This document shows, piece by piece, positions 26,535 to 33,813 of a stretch of DNA of 51,908 nt. The position numbers were made by a program, and so were the translations under genes. The notes below the pieces were generated by a model. That model saw nothing but the letters and a program-made list of their open reading frames with translations, had not been told where the DNA came from and searched no databases. Position 1 is the stretch's first letter. Each line of letters opens with the position of its first letter. This DNA is from Egibacteraceae bacterium (lineage in GTDB: Bacteria > Actinomycetota > Nitriliruptoria > Euzebyales > Egibacteraceae): the NCBI GenBank assembly GCA_030447925.1, contig JAUJNX010000002.1, positions 509,617 through 561,524 of the forward strand, in the 5' to 3' direction.

Positions 26535-27047
26535 TCACCAGCCGGTGTCGGTGCTGAAGCGGTAGTCCCAGGGGTCGCGGCAGTCGGCGGCGTTGGGCGG
26601 GCTGGCGTAGTAGAGCCGCTCGGTGCCGGCGACGAGCCGGCTGTACAGGTAGAAGCAGCGGTTCGAGCCGCTCCGCGTGCCGAGCACGAGGAAGTCGCGG
26701 CCGTCGCGCTCGAAGTGGATGCGCCCCACGTCCGCGGCGGTGGTCATGCGGTCGTTCACGCCCGCGGATGCGCGCCAGTCCAGCGTGGGCTGGAACGCGC
26801 GCATGACCGGCTGGCTGGTCGTGTACTGCTCGTTCTCCACGTAGTACTGGCGACTGGCGCTGAGGGCCTCGCGCAGCTGGGCCTGGGCGGCGCCGTCCTG
26901 CGCCCGCTGGCGCACCTCGAGCATGGTCGGGATGGCGATGCCCGCGAGGATCCCCAGCAGGATGATGGTGACCAGGAGCTCGACGAGGGTGAAGCCGTCG
27001 TCGGACCGCGCGGGTCCTCGAACGCTCCCCCGCCTGCGCACGCCCAT
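26535..27047 (-). CDS. Type IV prepilin-like protein
   Basis: 170 residues. The leader is basic (MGVRRRGSVRGPARSDDG) and is followed at once by FTLVELLVTIILLGILAGIAIP, the class III prepilin signature with cleavage after Gly and Glu at mature position 5. The C-terminal domain contains two cysteines (CFYLYS and CRDPWDY) that could form the pilin disulfide loop. It should be processed by PilD and built into a pilus or pseudopilus, yet no pil gene lies in the window. The TGW C-terminus ends against a terminator hairpin. Confidence 0.88.
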   Translation of the reverse strand: MGVRRRGSVRGPARSDDGFTLVELLVTIILLGILAGIAIPTMLEVRQRAQDGAAQAQLREALSASRQYYVENEQYTTSQPVMRAFQPTLDWRASAGVNDRMTTAADVGRIHFERDGRDFLVLGTRSGSNRCFYLYSRLVAGTERLYYASPPNAADCRDPWDYRFSTDTGW

Positions 27048-27178
27048 GCCCAGGGTTCTCGGCCTGTCCCTTTCGTCCCTTGACCCCCGCCCGCGCCCCT
27101 GCGGGACAGCGCCAGACGGTGCGGCCTGCGCGTCGCCGTGGACGGGCGAGCTCGCTCCCTGTCCGCCGTCTGGGTCGA

Positions 27179-27745
27179 CTACCGGGGCGTCGACGGCCCT
27201 GGTGCGAAGGCCGGGCCATGTCCGGGTACGACCTTGCTGACGTGCAGGTTGAGGACGCGTTGGCGCCCCGCACGCAACGCGGAGGTGTCGGTGGCCCGCG
27301 GGTCGTCGGCGGGGCCGTCGGCGTGCCACCACAGGTGGGTGCAGGCGATGAGCCCGTCGTCGGTGTCCACCAGGGTCGTGACGTCCTGCGGCGTGTGACC
27401 TGGCGTCTCGATCAGACGAACGTGGTCTGACACGTGCCGGCCCTCGGCGGGCTGGTCGTCCCATCGGTCGCCCTGGTACACGGCCCACACGTCGTGCACA
27501 CGGGCGGACGGGAACAGCGCAAGGTGCCAGCTGTGGTCGGGGTGGTGGTGGCTGAGGATGACGTCGGTGATCTCGTCGGGCCGCACGCCGAGCCCGGCCA
27601 GCGGGTCCAGGATCAGCCGCGGATGACGAACCATGCCGGGGTCGATGACCACCAGGGCGGCACCGTCGCGCACGAAGACCACCGTGGAAGCGACGCCATC
27701 GGCGTTGGCGTAGCCGTCGTGCAGCACCGTCAGCTGGGCGTTCAC
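27179..27745 (-). CDS. MBL-fold metallo-hydrolase (MBLAC1-like)
   Basis: 188 residues from GTG 27745. The zinc motif HxHxDH is present as LSHHHPDHSWHLALFP. Further ligands are in ETPGHTPQDVT (His), IACTHLWWHADG and VVPGHGPAF. The short form and the HHPDHSWH sequence resemble the MBLAC1 group. The substrate is unknown. It lies 65 bp from the metallophosphoesterase gene on the same strand. Confidence 0.9.
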   Translation of the reverse strand: MNAQLTVLHDGYANADGVASTVVFVRDGAALVVIDPGMVRHPRLILDPLAGLGVRPDEITDVILSHHHPDHSWHLALFPSARVHDVWAVYQGDRWDDQPAEGRHVSDHVRLIETPGHTPQDVTTLVDTDDGLIACTHLWWHADGPADDPRATDTSALRAGRQRVLNLHVSKVVPGHGPAFAPGPSTPR

Positions 27746-27810
27746 GAGCGGCAGCGTAGCGGTCGCGACGTCGCCCGGCGCCGACGGCGACAGGGCGACG
27801 GCGGCCGGGG

Positions 27811-28605
27811 TCAGGCGCGCGGCTGCCGGTCTGGCAGATCGGGGTCGGGGCGCCCGCGCCCGTCGCGCGGGCCGAACGCGAGGAGGGCGTCGACGTCGCC
27901 CGCCCGCGCGCGCAGGTGGTGGTCGGCCCACTCGTGCCGGAGCGGGTACGCGGAGTCCGCGACCACCTCGGCGATCGCCTGCTCGACGTCGACGGGGGTC
28001 CGGTGCAGCGTGACCGCGCCGCCGTCCAGCAGGGCCCAGTGCCCGCCCGGCCGGCCGTAGGGCATGCCGATACTCCCCGGGTTGACGACCAGCCGACGGT
28101 CGACCAGCCGCACGAACGGCATGTGGGTGTGCCCGCACACCACCGTCCGCGTCTCGCCGGCCACGCCGGCGAACACCTCCTCCCAGCGCTCGAGGCGGGA
28201 GTCGACCAGGACGACCTCCTCGTCGCTGCGGGGGGTCGCATGGCAGAACACCACCGGCCCGAAGCCGTCGACGTCCAGCGTGACGGGGTGCGGCAACCCG
28301 GCGAGCAGCTCCACGTGGGCGGGCGACAGCTGCGCCGCCGCCCACGGCGTGACGTCGTCGGGCGGATCGACGGCCGCCCCGCGCGCCAACGCCACCAGCT
28401 CGCGGTCGGCGTTGCCGCGCACCAGCACCGCGCGCTCCCCGAGCGACAGGAGGCGGTCGAGCACCGCGGTCGGCTGCGGACCCGAGGCGTGGTCGCCGGT
28501 GACCACGATCAGGTCGGCGGCGGCCACCCGCGGCTCGGCGAGCACCGCATCCAGGACCGGCAGCACGCCGTGGATGTCGGACAGGACCGCGACCGTGCCC
28601 ACCAT
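27811..28605 (-). CDS. Metallophosphoesterase (YfcE/calcineurin-like)
   Basis: 264 residues from ATG 28605. It has the metallophosphoesterase motif set: VLSDIHG (DxH), VTGDHASG (GDxxxxG), VRGNADRE (GNxD), FCHATP and CGHTHMPF (GHTH), then VNPGSIGMPYG. It resembles actinobacterial YfcE-like phosphodiesterases that act on phosphodiesters or phosphoproteins with two metal ions. The GNAT gene is 53 bp upstream on the same strand. Confidence 0.92.
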   Translation of the reverse strand: MVGTVAVLSDIHGVLPVLDAVLAEPRVAAADLIVVTGDHASGPQPTAVLDRLLSLGERAVLVRGNADRELVALARGAAVDPPDDVTPWAAAQLSPAHVELLAGLPHPVTLDVDGFGPVVFCHATPRSDEEVVLVDSRLERWEEVFAGVAGETRTVVCGHTHMPFVRLVDRRLVVNPGSIGMPYGRPGGHWALLDGGAVTLHRTPVDVEQAIAEVVADSAYPLRHEWADHHLRARAGDVDALLAFGPRDGRGRPDPDLPDRQPRA

Positions 28606-28658
28606 GGCCGCGAAGCCTGCCCTGCCCCCGCGAGCACGGCAACCGGCGCTGCCGAGTC

Positions 28659-29204
28659 CTACCTCGTGTGCGCCAGGATCAGGCAGTCGTGCCACTCGTC
28701 GTGCGCGGGGTCGTCGTCGGACCAGGAGCGGCAGTGCGCGGGCAGCCGCCCCTCGAGGTGGTAGCCGGCCCTGTGGGCGAGCCGCAGCGAGGCGACGTTG
28801 TCCGGGTTGACCTCCAGCCACAGGCGTGAGATGCCCGCGGTCCGATGCGCCCAGTCGGTGACCGCGCCCACGGCACGCGACGCGATGCCACGGCGGCGCT
28901 CCTCCGGCCGCACCCAGTAGGCCACCTCCGCGCTCTGGCGGTCGTCGATCATCAGGCCCACCGCCGCGAGGAGCCGTGCGTCCTCGAGCACACCGTAGGA
29001 GACCTGCCGCCCCCCGCGCGGGTCCCAATCCGCCAGCGCCGCCAGCGCGTCCCGCCACGAGTACGGCCCCCGGGGCCGCGCACCCCACAGCGCCCTGGCC
29101 GTCTCCCCGCTGGTCGCCTCCACCACCAGCGGCGCGTCCTGCACGGTCAGCGTCCGCAGGCAGGACCCGCCGTGGTCCAGATCGAGGTCCATCATGAGAT
29201 CCAC
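28659..29204 (-). CDS. GNAT N-acetyltransferase
   Basis: 181 residues. The start may be GTG 29204 (AGGA 8 nt upstream) or one of two ATGs at 29195/29192. RimJ/RimL signatures are AEVAYWVRPEERRRGIASRAVGAVTDWAH (motif A, acetyl-CoA loop) and LWLEVNPDNVASLRLAHRAGYHLEGRL. The substrate is unknown. It heads the minus-strand run GNAT-metallophosphoesterase-MBL hydrolase. Confidence 0.9.
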   Translation of the reverse strand: MDLMMDLDLDHGGSCLRTLTVQDAPLVVEATSGETARALWGARPRGPYSWRDALAALADWDPRGGRQVSYGVLEDARLLAAVGLMIDDRQSAEVAYWVRPEERRRGIASRAVGAVTDWAHRTAGISRLWLEVNPDNVASLRLAHRAGYHLEGRLPAHCRSWSDDDPAHDEWHDCLILAHTR

Positions 29205-29391
29205 GGCGCCGATCCTGCCGTTCCCCGCGGCTCCCCGGCCGCACGCGCCGGCACCGACGGCACCCGCTCGCGACCCGGGGCCCCTGCCTCAGGTTCCCGA
29301 CCTCGCGGCGTCCACGGCCGCTGCCGCTCCGCCTGTGGTCGCCCCGAGACAACGGCGGACGGCGGCGTCGCCGATGACCGGTGATGTGGCG

Positions 29392-29577
29392 TCACGCAGC
29401 AGGCGTCCCCGGTGCCGCAGCCGGGTCCGAGCCCACGAGCCGGAGCAGGCCCAGTCCCTGGCCGCCATGCACGACGGCGTACACCGTGTAGCTCCGGCCG
29501 GGTCCTGCCAGGGAGGCGGCCGAGGTGAGGACGGCATCGGCATCGGCGCCGTCGATCTCGAACTCCTCGGACTCCAC
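29392..29577 (-). CDS. Small hypothetical ORF
   Basis: 61 codons from GTG 29577. The same frame stays open about 60 bp further upstream to a TGA, without a start codon. The sequence (ESEEFEIDGADADAVL, SYTVYAVVHGGQGLGLLRLVG) has protein-like composition but no family I know. It may be the end of a gene whose beginning is lost, or spurious. The flanking stretches 29205-29391 and 29578-29705 show nothing else I can support. Confidence 0.3.
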   Translation of the reverse strand: MESEEFEIDGADADAVLTSAASLAGPGRSYTVYAVVHGGQGLGLLRLVGSDPAAAPGTPAA

Positions 29578-29705
29578 GGCGTCGGTGTCGAGGCTCGCCC
29601 GCCGGAAGTGGACGCGGTAGGGGAAGCTCCGGCACGACTCCAGCCTGACCGATCACCGCCGAAACGAGGCTCGCGCGCCCATCGCTCGCGCCCCGGCGTC
29701 CACGA

Positions 29706-30200
29706 TCACGCGCAGGAGAACAACTCGCGGGCGCGTGGCCAGCGCTCCGTGCGGTCCCCGGCCACCAGGTAGACGAACTCATCGACGTCGGCGGCGAGCC
29801 ACAGCTCGAGGCCCTCAGCGGTGAAGCCCGACGGCCGAGCGCCATCTGGCAGGGCGGCCGCCAGGTCGAGCGTGGCCGGTACGAGGTGAGGCGGGAGGAC
29901 CTGGTCCGGGTCACGGACATACATCCTGTGCTCGGCGTCGGCGCCACCCTCGGCGCCGAGCGGCCACGACGTGTGCAGCAGGCCCACGGACTGCCAGCCG
30001 CAGTGCTCGTGACCAAGGATCAGGTTCATGGTGTCTGCATCGACCGCGCGGCCCTTCGCATCGCGCCAGGTCGGACCGGGGTACGCGTCGAACTCGATGG
30101 GTGCACCATCGCCCGGCTCCTCAGCGGGAACTGCGGCCGCGGCGCAGCTCGCCAGGATCACGGCCACTGCCGCGAGCGTGAGTGCCAAGGGCCGGTGCAT
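29706..30200 (-). CDS. Hypothetical lipoprotein
   Basis: 164 residues. A lipoprotein signal peptide (LALTLAAVAVILASC, lipobox Cys at 19) precedes a small acidic domain with PTWRDAKGRAVDADTMNLILGHEHCGWQS and LELWLAADVDEFVYLVAGDRTERWPRARELFSCA. The second half resembles small exported actinobacterial proteins of unknown role. It is predicted to be lipid-anchored on the outer face. It diverges from the ABC permease pair. Confidence 0.75.
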   Translation of the reverse strand: MHRPLALTLAAVAVILASCAAAAVPAEEPGDGAPIEFDAYPGPTWRDAKGRAVDADTMNLILGHEHCGWQSVGLLHTSWPLGAEGGADAEHRMYVRDPDQVLPPHLVPATLDLAAALPDGARPSGFTAEGLELWLAADVDEFVYLVAGDRTERWPRARELFSCA

Positions 30201-30422
30201 GCGCGTTGGACGCGCCTACTCGACGTGGAGTTCCAACAACTTCGGGACGGCGGTTCGAGGCGTCCTCCACCTGCCGCGTCGACTCGTGCGCGCGGGCGGC
30301 GGCCGAGGACGGCGTGCTTGCGCGCCGGAGACACCTTTGTCGACGTGAGGCAAGCTCTCACACCCGTCCCAGAGCCCGTAGATGGGCCGTGGTGGCGGCG
30401 CTTCCGGCTTGTCGTCCCCCGT

Positions 30423-30428
30423 TAGCCT
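30423..30428 (+). promoter_or_regulatory. Candidate -10 (TAGCCT) at the permease pair
   Basis: TAGCCT abuts the first possible GTG (30429). If this is the real -10, transcription begins after that codon and the true permease start is downstream, at GTG 30489 or 30501. The rest of 30201-30422 shows nothing recognisable. Confidence 0.35.
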
Positions 30429-31322
30429 GTGCGCCGTCGCTCTCGCCCGAGGTGGCCCTGTGGCGGTTGGCGGTTGGCGGCTGGGGAGGTGGCACTCGGA
30501 GTGTGGGCGCAGCTGCGGACCGATCCGAGGTTCATCGTCGGCGTCGTGGTCGTCTCGGTGTTGTCGCTCATGGCAGTGGCGCCGCAGTGGTTCGTCACCG
30601 TCGCTCTGCAGGAGTGCGACCTCGATCGCTCTCGAGAGCTCCCGTCGCCCGGTCACTGGTTCGGGTTCGACCTACTCGGGTGCGATCTTTGGACGCAGTC
30701 GGTGTACGGCACCCGGCCGTCGTTCGTCGCCGCCACCGTCGCCACGTCGGCAGCCGCACTTCTCGCGGCGGTGGGAGGGCTGCTGGCGGGGTATGTCGGC
30801 GGCGCCGTTGACGCCGTCATCGCCAGATTGACGGACGCCTGGCTTTCCTTTCCTGTCGTGCTGGGGGGCGCCGTGGTACTCGCCCTGACCGAGGAGCGCG
30901 GCATCGCCAACGTCACGCTGGTGCTGGCGCTGTTCAACTGGCCCGTCCTGCTGCGCCTCCTGCGCACGGCGGCACGGACCGAGCGCTCCGCCGATTACGT
31001 GACCGCCGCCCGGGCCCTGGGCGCCGGTCCGTACCGTGTCCTGCGCCACCACGTGCTGCCGAACGCCTCGGGACCGTTCGTGGCCTACCTGCCGGTGGCC
31101 TTCGCCACCGCCGTCGCGGGCGAGGCAACGCTGTCCTACCTGGGCATCGGGTTGCAACTGCCCACCACCTCCTGGGGCCTGCTGCTGGCCGAGCCGGGCG
31201 AACGGTTCTTGGCCTCCTGGCACCTCACGGCGCTGCCCGCCCTGTTCCTGGCCGTCGCCGTGGCGAGCCTGCTCGTCGTCGGCGACGCGGTCAGGAGCGC
31301 GGTCGATGGACGCCGGGCGTGA
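30429..31322 (+). CDS. ABC transporter permease, DppC/OppC type
   Basis: Up to 297 residues; starts at 30489 or 30501 (GGGGAGG upstream) are also possible. It has the DppC layout: an N-terminal helix (FIVGVVVVSVLSLMAVA), a periplasmic insert with FGFDLLGCDLWTQSVYGTRPSF, five further helices, and the EAA loop ARALGAGPYRVLRHHVLPNASGP followed by GEATLSYLGIG. The family imports peptides or nickel and other small solutes. It overlaps the DppB gene by 4 bp (GTGA). The order C-then-B is the reverse of the usual, and no binding protein or ATPase is adjacent. Confidence 0.88.
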   Translation: MRRRSRPRWPCGGWRLAAGEVALGVWAQLRTDPRFIVGVVVVSVLSLMAVAPQWFVTVALQECDLDRSRELPSPGHWFGFDLLGCDLWTQSVYGTRPSFVAATVATSAAALLAAVGGLLAGYVGGAVDAVIARLTDAWLSFPVVLGGAVVLALTEERGIANVTLVLALFNWPVLLRLLRTAARTERSADYVTAARALGAGPYRVLRHHVLPNASGPFVAYLPVAFATAVAGEATLSYLGIGLQLPTTSWGLLLAEPGERFLASWHLTALPALFLAVAVASLLVVGDAVRSAVDGRRA

Positions 31323-32236
31323 CGCGCTGGCTCGCCTCGCGCGTAGGACAGGCGATCGTCACGCTGCTGATCGTCACCTTCGTGGTGCGCCTGGCGGCCT
31401 TCGCGCTACCCGGCGACCCCATCCGGGCGCTGTTCGGTCAGGGTCGGCCCGACCCCGCCGACGTGCGCTTCCTCCGCGGGTTCTACGGACTCGACGATCC
31501 CTTCATCGTCCAGTACCTGCGATACCTCGCCGGTCTGCTGCGTGGCGACCTCGGCCCCACCTACGGCGGCGGGCGCGTCAGCGACGCCATCCGCGCCGCC
31601 CTGCCGTCGACCTTCCGCCTCGTCGGCCTCGCCGTCGGTCTGCAGCTGGCCGTCGGCATACCGCTAGGTGCCGCAGCCGCCGCCCGGCGCAGCAGGACCG
31701 TGAACGCGTCGCTGTCGCTCGCGACGGTTGCCGTACTGTCGGTCCCGGTATTCGTCGTCGCGCGCGTACTGCAGCGCACGGTCGCCTACCAGTGGGGCTG
31801 GCTCCCTGGCTCGGGAACCGGGTCCGGCTGGAGCGGGTACATCCTGCCGGCGCTCGCCCTGGCCCTCATCCCCATCGTCCTGCAGGCCCGCCTCGTGCGC
31901 GACGGCGTCGGTGCCACCTACGACAGCCTCTACAGCAAGCGGGCCCTCGTGTCGGGGCTGCCGGCGCGGAGGATCATCTGGCTCCACGCACTCCGGCCGG
32001 TCCTGCCGGCAGCGATGACGCTCGTCGGAGCGCAGGCCGGCGTCCTGGTCAGCGCCGCCGTCCTGGTGGAGCAGGTGTTCCGACTCGGCGGCCTCGGCAG
32101 CCTCCTCCTCGCCGCGGTTGGAGCCCGCCAGGCACCGCTGATTGCCGGCGGCGTCGTCGTCCTCGCCAGCCTCACCGTCCTGCTGTCACTGACCGTGGAC
32201 ATCCTCGCCAGACTCCTCGACCCGCGACTGCGGTAG
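31319..32236 (+). CDS. ABC transporter permease, DppB/OppB type
   Basis: 305 residues from GTG 31319. It starts RVGQAIVTLLIVTFVVRLAAFALPGDP (DppB N-terminal helix and GDP motif). It has YGLDDPFIVQYLRYLAGLLRGDLG, a later EAA-type loop (SGLPARRIIWLHALRPVLPA), and VLVEQVFRLGGLGSLLLAAV. It is the partner of the preceding DppC-like permease. The pair would need a solute-binding protein and ATPases from elsewhere in the genome. Confidence 0.9.
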   Translation: MTRWLASRVGQAIVTLLIVTFVVRLAAFALPGDPIRALFGQGRPDPADVRFLRGFYGLDDPFIVQYLRYLAGLLRGDLGPTYGGGRVSDAIRAALPSTFRLVGLAVGLQLAVGIPLGAAAAARRSRTVNASLSLATVAVLSVPVFVVARVLQRTVAYQWGWLPGSGTGSGWSGYILPALALALIPIVLQARLVRDGVGATYDSLYSKRALVSGLPARRIIWLHALRPVLPAAMTLVGAQAGVLVSAAVLVEQVFRLGGLGSLLLAAVGARQAPLIAGGVVVLASLTVLLSLTVDILARLLDPRLR

Positions 32237-32331
32237 CCGCGCAAGCGGGAGCGAGAACGCCGGAGAACCTTTGACGGGGCAGCAGAGGCGATCGAGCGCG
32301 CCGTCGGGCGGGCTCCACGCGAATGCGAAAT

Positions 32332-32347
32332 GGCCCCCCATCGGGCC
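32332..32347 (-). terminator. Intrinsic terminator for tRNA-Val
   Basis: On the minus strand GGCCC (32347-32343), a 6-nt loop and GGGCC (32336-32332) are followed by ATTTCGCATT, a modestly T-rich tail. It lies 76 bp beyond the tRNA 3' end. The remainder of 32237-32422 shows nothing else. Confidence 0.55.
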
Positions 32348-32422
32348 TCCGAGGGCAGAGGGAGGGGCTGGCGGTCAGGCCGTGGAGTGAGTGGAGGGGC
32401 CGTGACGTGCGGGGATGTGCGG

Positions 32423-32494
32423 TGGGCGTACGAGGATTTGAACCTCGGACCTCTTCCGTGTCAAGGAAGCGCTCTCCCCCTGAGCTATACGCCC
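32423..32494 (-). tRNA. tRNA-Val (anticodon GAC)
   Basis: The minus strand folds as a complete cloverleaf: acceptor GGGCGTA/TACGCCC, D-stem GCTC/GAGC, anticodon stem CTTCC/GGAAG with loop TTGACAC (anticodon GAC), variable loop AGGTC, T-stem CGAGG/CCTCG with loop TTCAAAT, and discriminator A. There are 72 nt including the discriminator, and CCA is not encoded. It reads GTC/GTT valine codons. Confidence 0.97.
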
Positions 32495-32504
32495 GCGGAG
32501 GGGA

Positions 32505-32534
32505 AGCGTAGCCATCCGGGCGGGGTGGCGCCAA
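32505..32534 (-). promoter_or_regulatory. Promoter of tRNA-Val
   Basis: On the minus strand TTGGCG (32534-32529), an 18-nt spacer and TACGCT (32510-32505) lie 10 nt before the tRNA 5' end. This is a good housekeeping match for a high-GC genome. Confidence 0.6.
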
Positions 32535-32799
32535 CCCGGGGATGGCCCCGACGGGCGCTGCCGCGGGCGCAGTTCTCCAGCGGCCGCCGCGATCTACCGC
32601 GGGCTGCTGGACCAGGAGGGGCTGGCCCACCGCCGGAGGGGTTCGCGGACGTCGCGCCGGCCGAAGGCGGGCGGGACGTGCGGCGCGCTGGGCGCCACCG
32701 CGCACGTCCGGGAGGTGGCCGGGGCCGCCGCGGAGCGCTGGCGCCGACCGTGCGCGCCGTGGCACCGTACGACCCATGTGCGGCATCTGACGGACCGCG
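32535..32799. other. Stretch with no supported gene
   Basis: No frame here has a credible start plus protein-like content. Fragments in different plus frames (AIYRGLLDQEGLAH; LGATAHVREVAGAAAERWR) hint at a decayed or frame-broken helical protein, but I cannot assign it. Confidence 0.3.
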
Positions 32800-32871
32800 G
32801 TGCGGATCATCTTCGGGATCATGATCGTGATGCTGGTGCTGCTGCTGTCGGAGACCCTCGGGCTGCGATGA
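32800..32871 (+). CDS. Putative 23-residue single-pass membrane microprotein
   Basis: GTG 32800 opens 23 codons ending in TGA 32869-32871. The product is a two-residue basic start, a run of 14-15 hydrophobic residues (IIFGIMIVMLVLLL), then SETLGLR. Its stop overlaps the ATG of the next gene (ATGA), as expected for a coupled upstream cistron. No clear ribosome-binding site is seen. It is too short for a homology argument, so the support is composition and the precise overlap. Confidence 0.45.
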   Translation: MRIIFGIMIVMLVLLLSETLGLR

Positions 32872-33128
32872 AGGGCGACCGGGTGGAGGTCGTGGTCGAC
32901 GCGGGCGGCGGGGTGCGCGTCTACCAGGTCGAGGCGACCCGGGCGGGCCGGCGGGTCGAGGTCACCACCGGCCGGGGCCTGGTCGAGGTCACCGAGGTCA
33001 CCCGAGGCGGGACCGCCGTCCGCACCGCGCGCTTCCTGTCCAACCGGATGCTCGCCCTCGTCGAGCACCCCGCCCGCGAGCGCATCCTCCCCGACGACGA
33101 GCAGCCGTCCCCGCCACCGCCGATCTAG
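32868..33128 (+). CDS. Hypothetical protein, 86 residues
   Basis: ATG 32868 lies in an ATGA overlap with the 23-codon ORF. The product alternates hydrophobic and charged residues (RVEVVVDAGGGVRVYQVEA, GRRVEVTTGRGLVEVTEVTR) as a small beta-sheet protein would, then has a basic helix and a Pro-rich tail. Codon usage is normal for this genome. I recognise no family. Confidence 0.7.
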   Translation: MKGDRVEVVVDAGGGVRVYQVEATRAGRRVEVTTGRGLVEVTEVTRGGTAVRTARFLSNRMLALVEHPARERILPDDEQPSPPPPI

Positions 33129-33291
33129 CGATCGCTCGAGCCACCGCACCGCGGTTGGTAGCCATGGGCCATCAAACGTCCCCTTCAACCGCCGTGAGGC
33201 ATCTACTCCAGGTGATTTGTTGACGCACTGATGGCGAACACCGCCCAGCCCACTGCGCTCTCGAGCACGTGCAATTCCCCTGGTGAAGACA

Positions 33292-33319
33292 TTGGGGAGT
33301 GTGTGGTGCATCTTATGTA
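33292..33319 (+). promoter_or_regulatory. Candidate promoter in a low-GC stretch
   Basis: TTGGGG (33292-33297) and TATGTA (33314-33319) are 16 nt apart and about 50 nt before the ORF at 33372. The 33129-33371 spacer is visibly less GC-rich than its surroundings and contains no gene. Confidence 0.35.
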
Positions 33320-33371
33320 CAAGAATCGCGACGAGTCGTAACCTCAGACGCGAGAGATCACCGACTAGGAG

Positions 33372-33773
33372 ATGCCATGGGAACAACTGTTCCGCGCGTC
33401 TTTGCTTTCCTCCGCCGTACTGGTGACGCTGCTGATGGTCTTCATGGCCCTCGCCTCGGGGAGTTGGGCGGCTGCCGGGCCGACGCCCCCCGCCCTCGTG
33501 GAGGAAGGCGTCGGGCGAAGCTCAGGAGATCTTGTTGTACAAGGCGAGGAGGCGCTCGCCGATCCGCTTCGAGAAGGCCGGACCAACGCGCTGGCTGCAG
33601 CGACCGGGCCAGCGGCGCAACTGCATTCCGTACCAAGGTTCATCAGGAGGGTTTCCACGGCAACTGGCATGAGAACACCGAACACCGAGTACAGCGGCAG
33701 TCGATTCTTGTGCTGGTGCCGTTGGTACGTGGGGCGGATCGTGCGGCCCGACGTCGTTCACATGGAGCGGTAG
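33372..33773 (+). CDS. Putative exported protein, 133 residues, uncertain frame
   Basis: The frame from ATG 33372 encodes a signal-peptide-like N-terminus (LLSSAVLVTLLMVFMALASGSWAAAG) and then an unremarkable acidic-to-basic mature part with a CWCRW motif near the end. However, AGGAG (33367-33371) is spaced correctly only for a second ATG at 33377, which is in another frame (MGTTVPRVFAFL…). The gene may therefore be frame-broken near its start. No homology is recognised, and base composition is lower in GC than neighbouring genes. Confidence 0.4.
   Translation: MPWEQLFRASLLSSAVLVTLLMVFMALASGSWAAAGPTPPALVEEGVGRSSGDLVVQGEEALADPLREGRTNALAAATGPAAQLHSVPRFIRRVSTATGMRTPNTEYSGSRFLCWCRWYVGRIVRPDVVHMER
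33380..33393. promoter_or_regulatory. LexA-like palindrome GGAACAACTGTTCC
   Basis: A perfect inverted repeat, GGAACA-AC-TGTTCC, contains GAAC-N4-GTTC, the core of Gram-positive/actinobacterial SOS boxes. It lies directly on the start-codon region of the putative exported protein. Binding by LexA is inference. Confidence 0.4.
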
Positions 33774-33813
33774 AGTCGCATAAGCAGCACTTCTTGTCGG
33801 CCTACTCCAGAGG

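Noticed and set aside
32423..32494. tRNA-Val as an attachment site of an intact island
   Set aside because: No integrase, no repeat of the tRNA 3' end and no defined far boundary were found in the window.
32542..32790. Short plus-strand ORFs between tRNA-Val and the microprotein
   Set aside because: Arg/Ala/Gly-rich composition, no convincing start, and protein-like fragments scattered over different frames.
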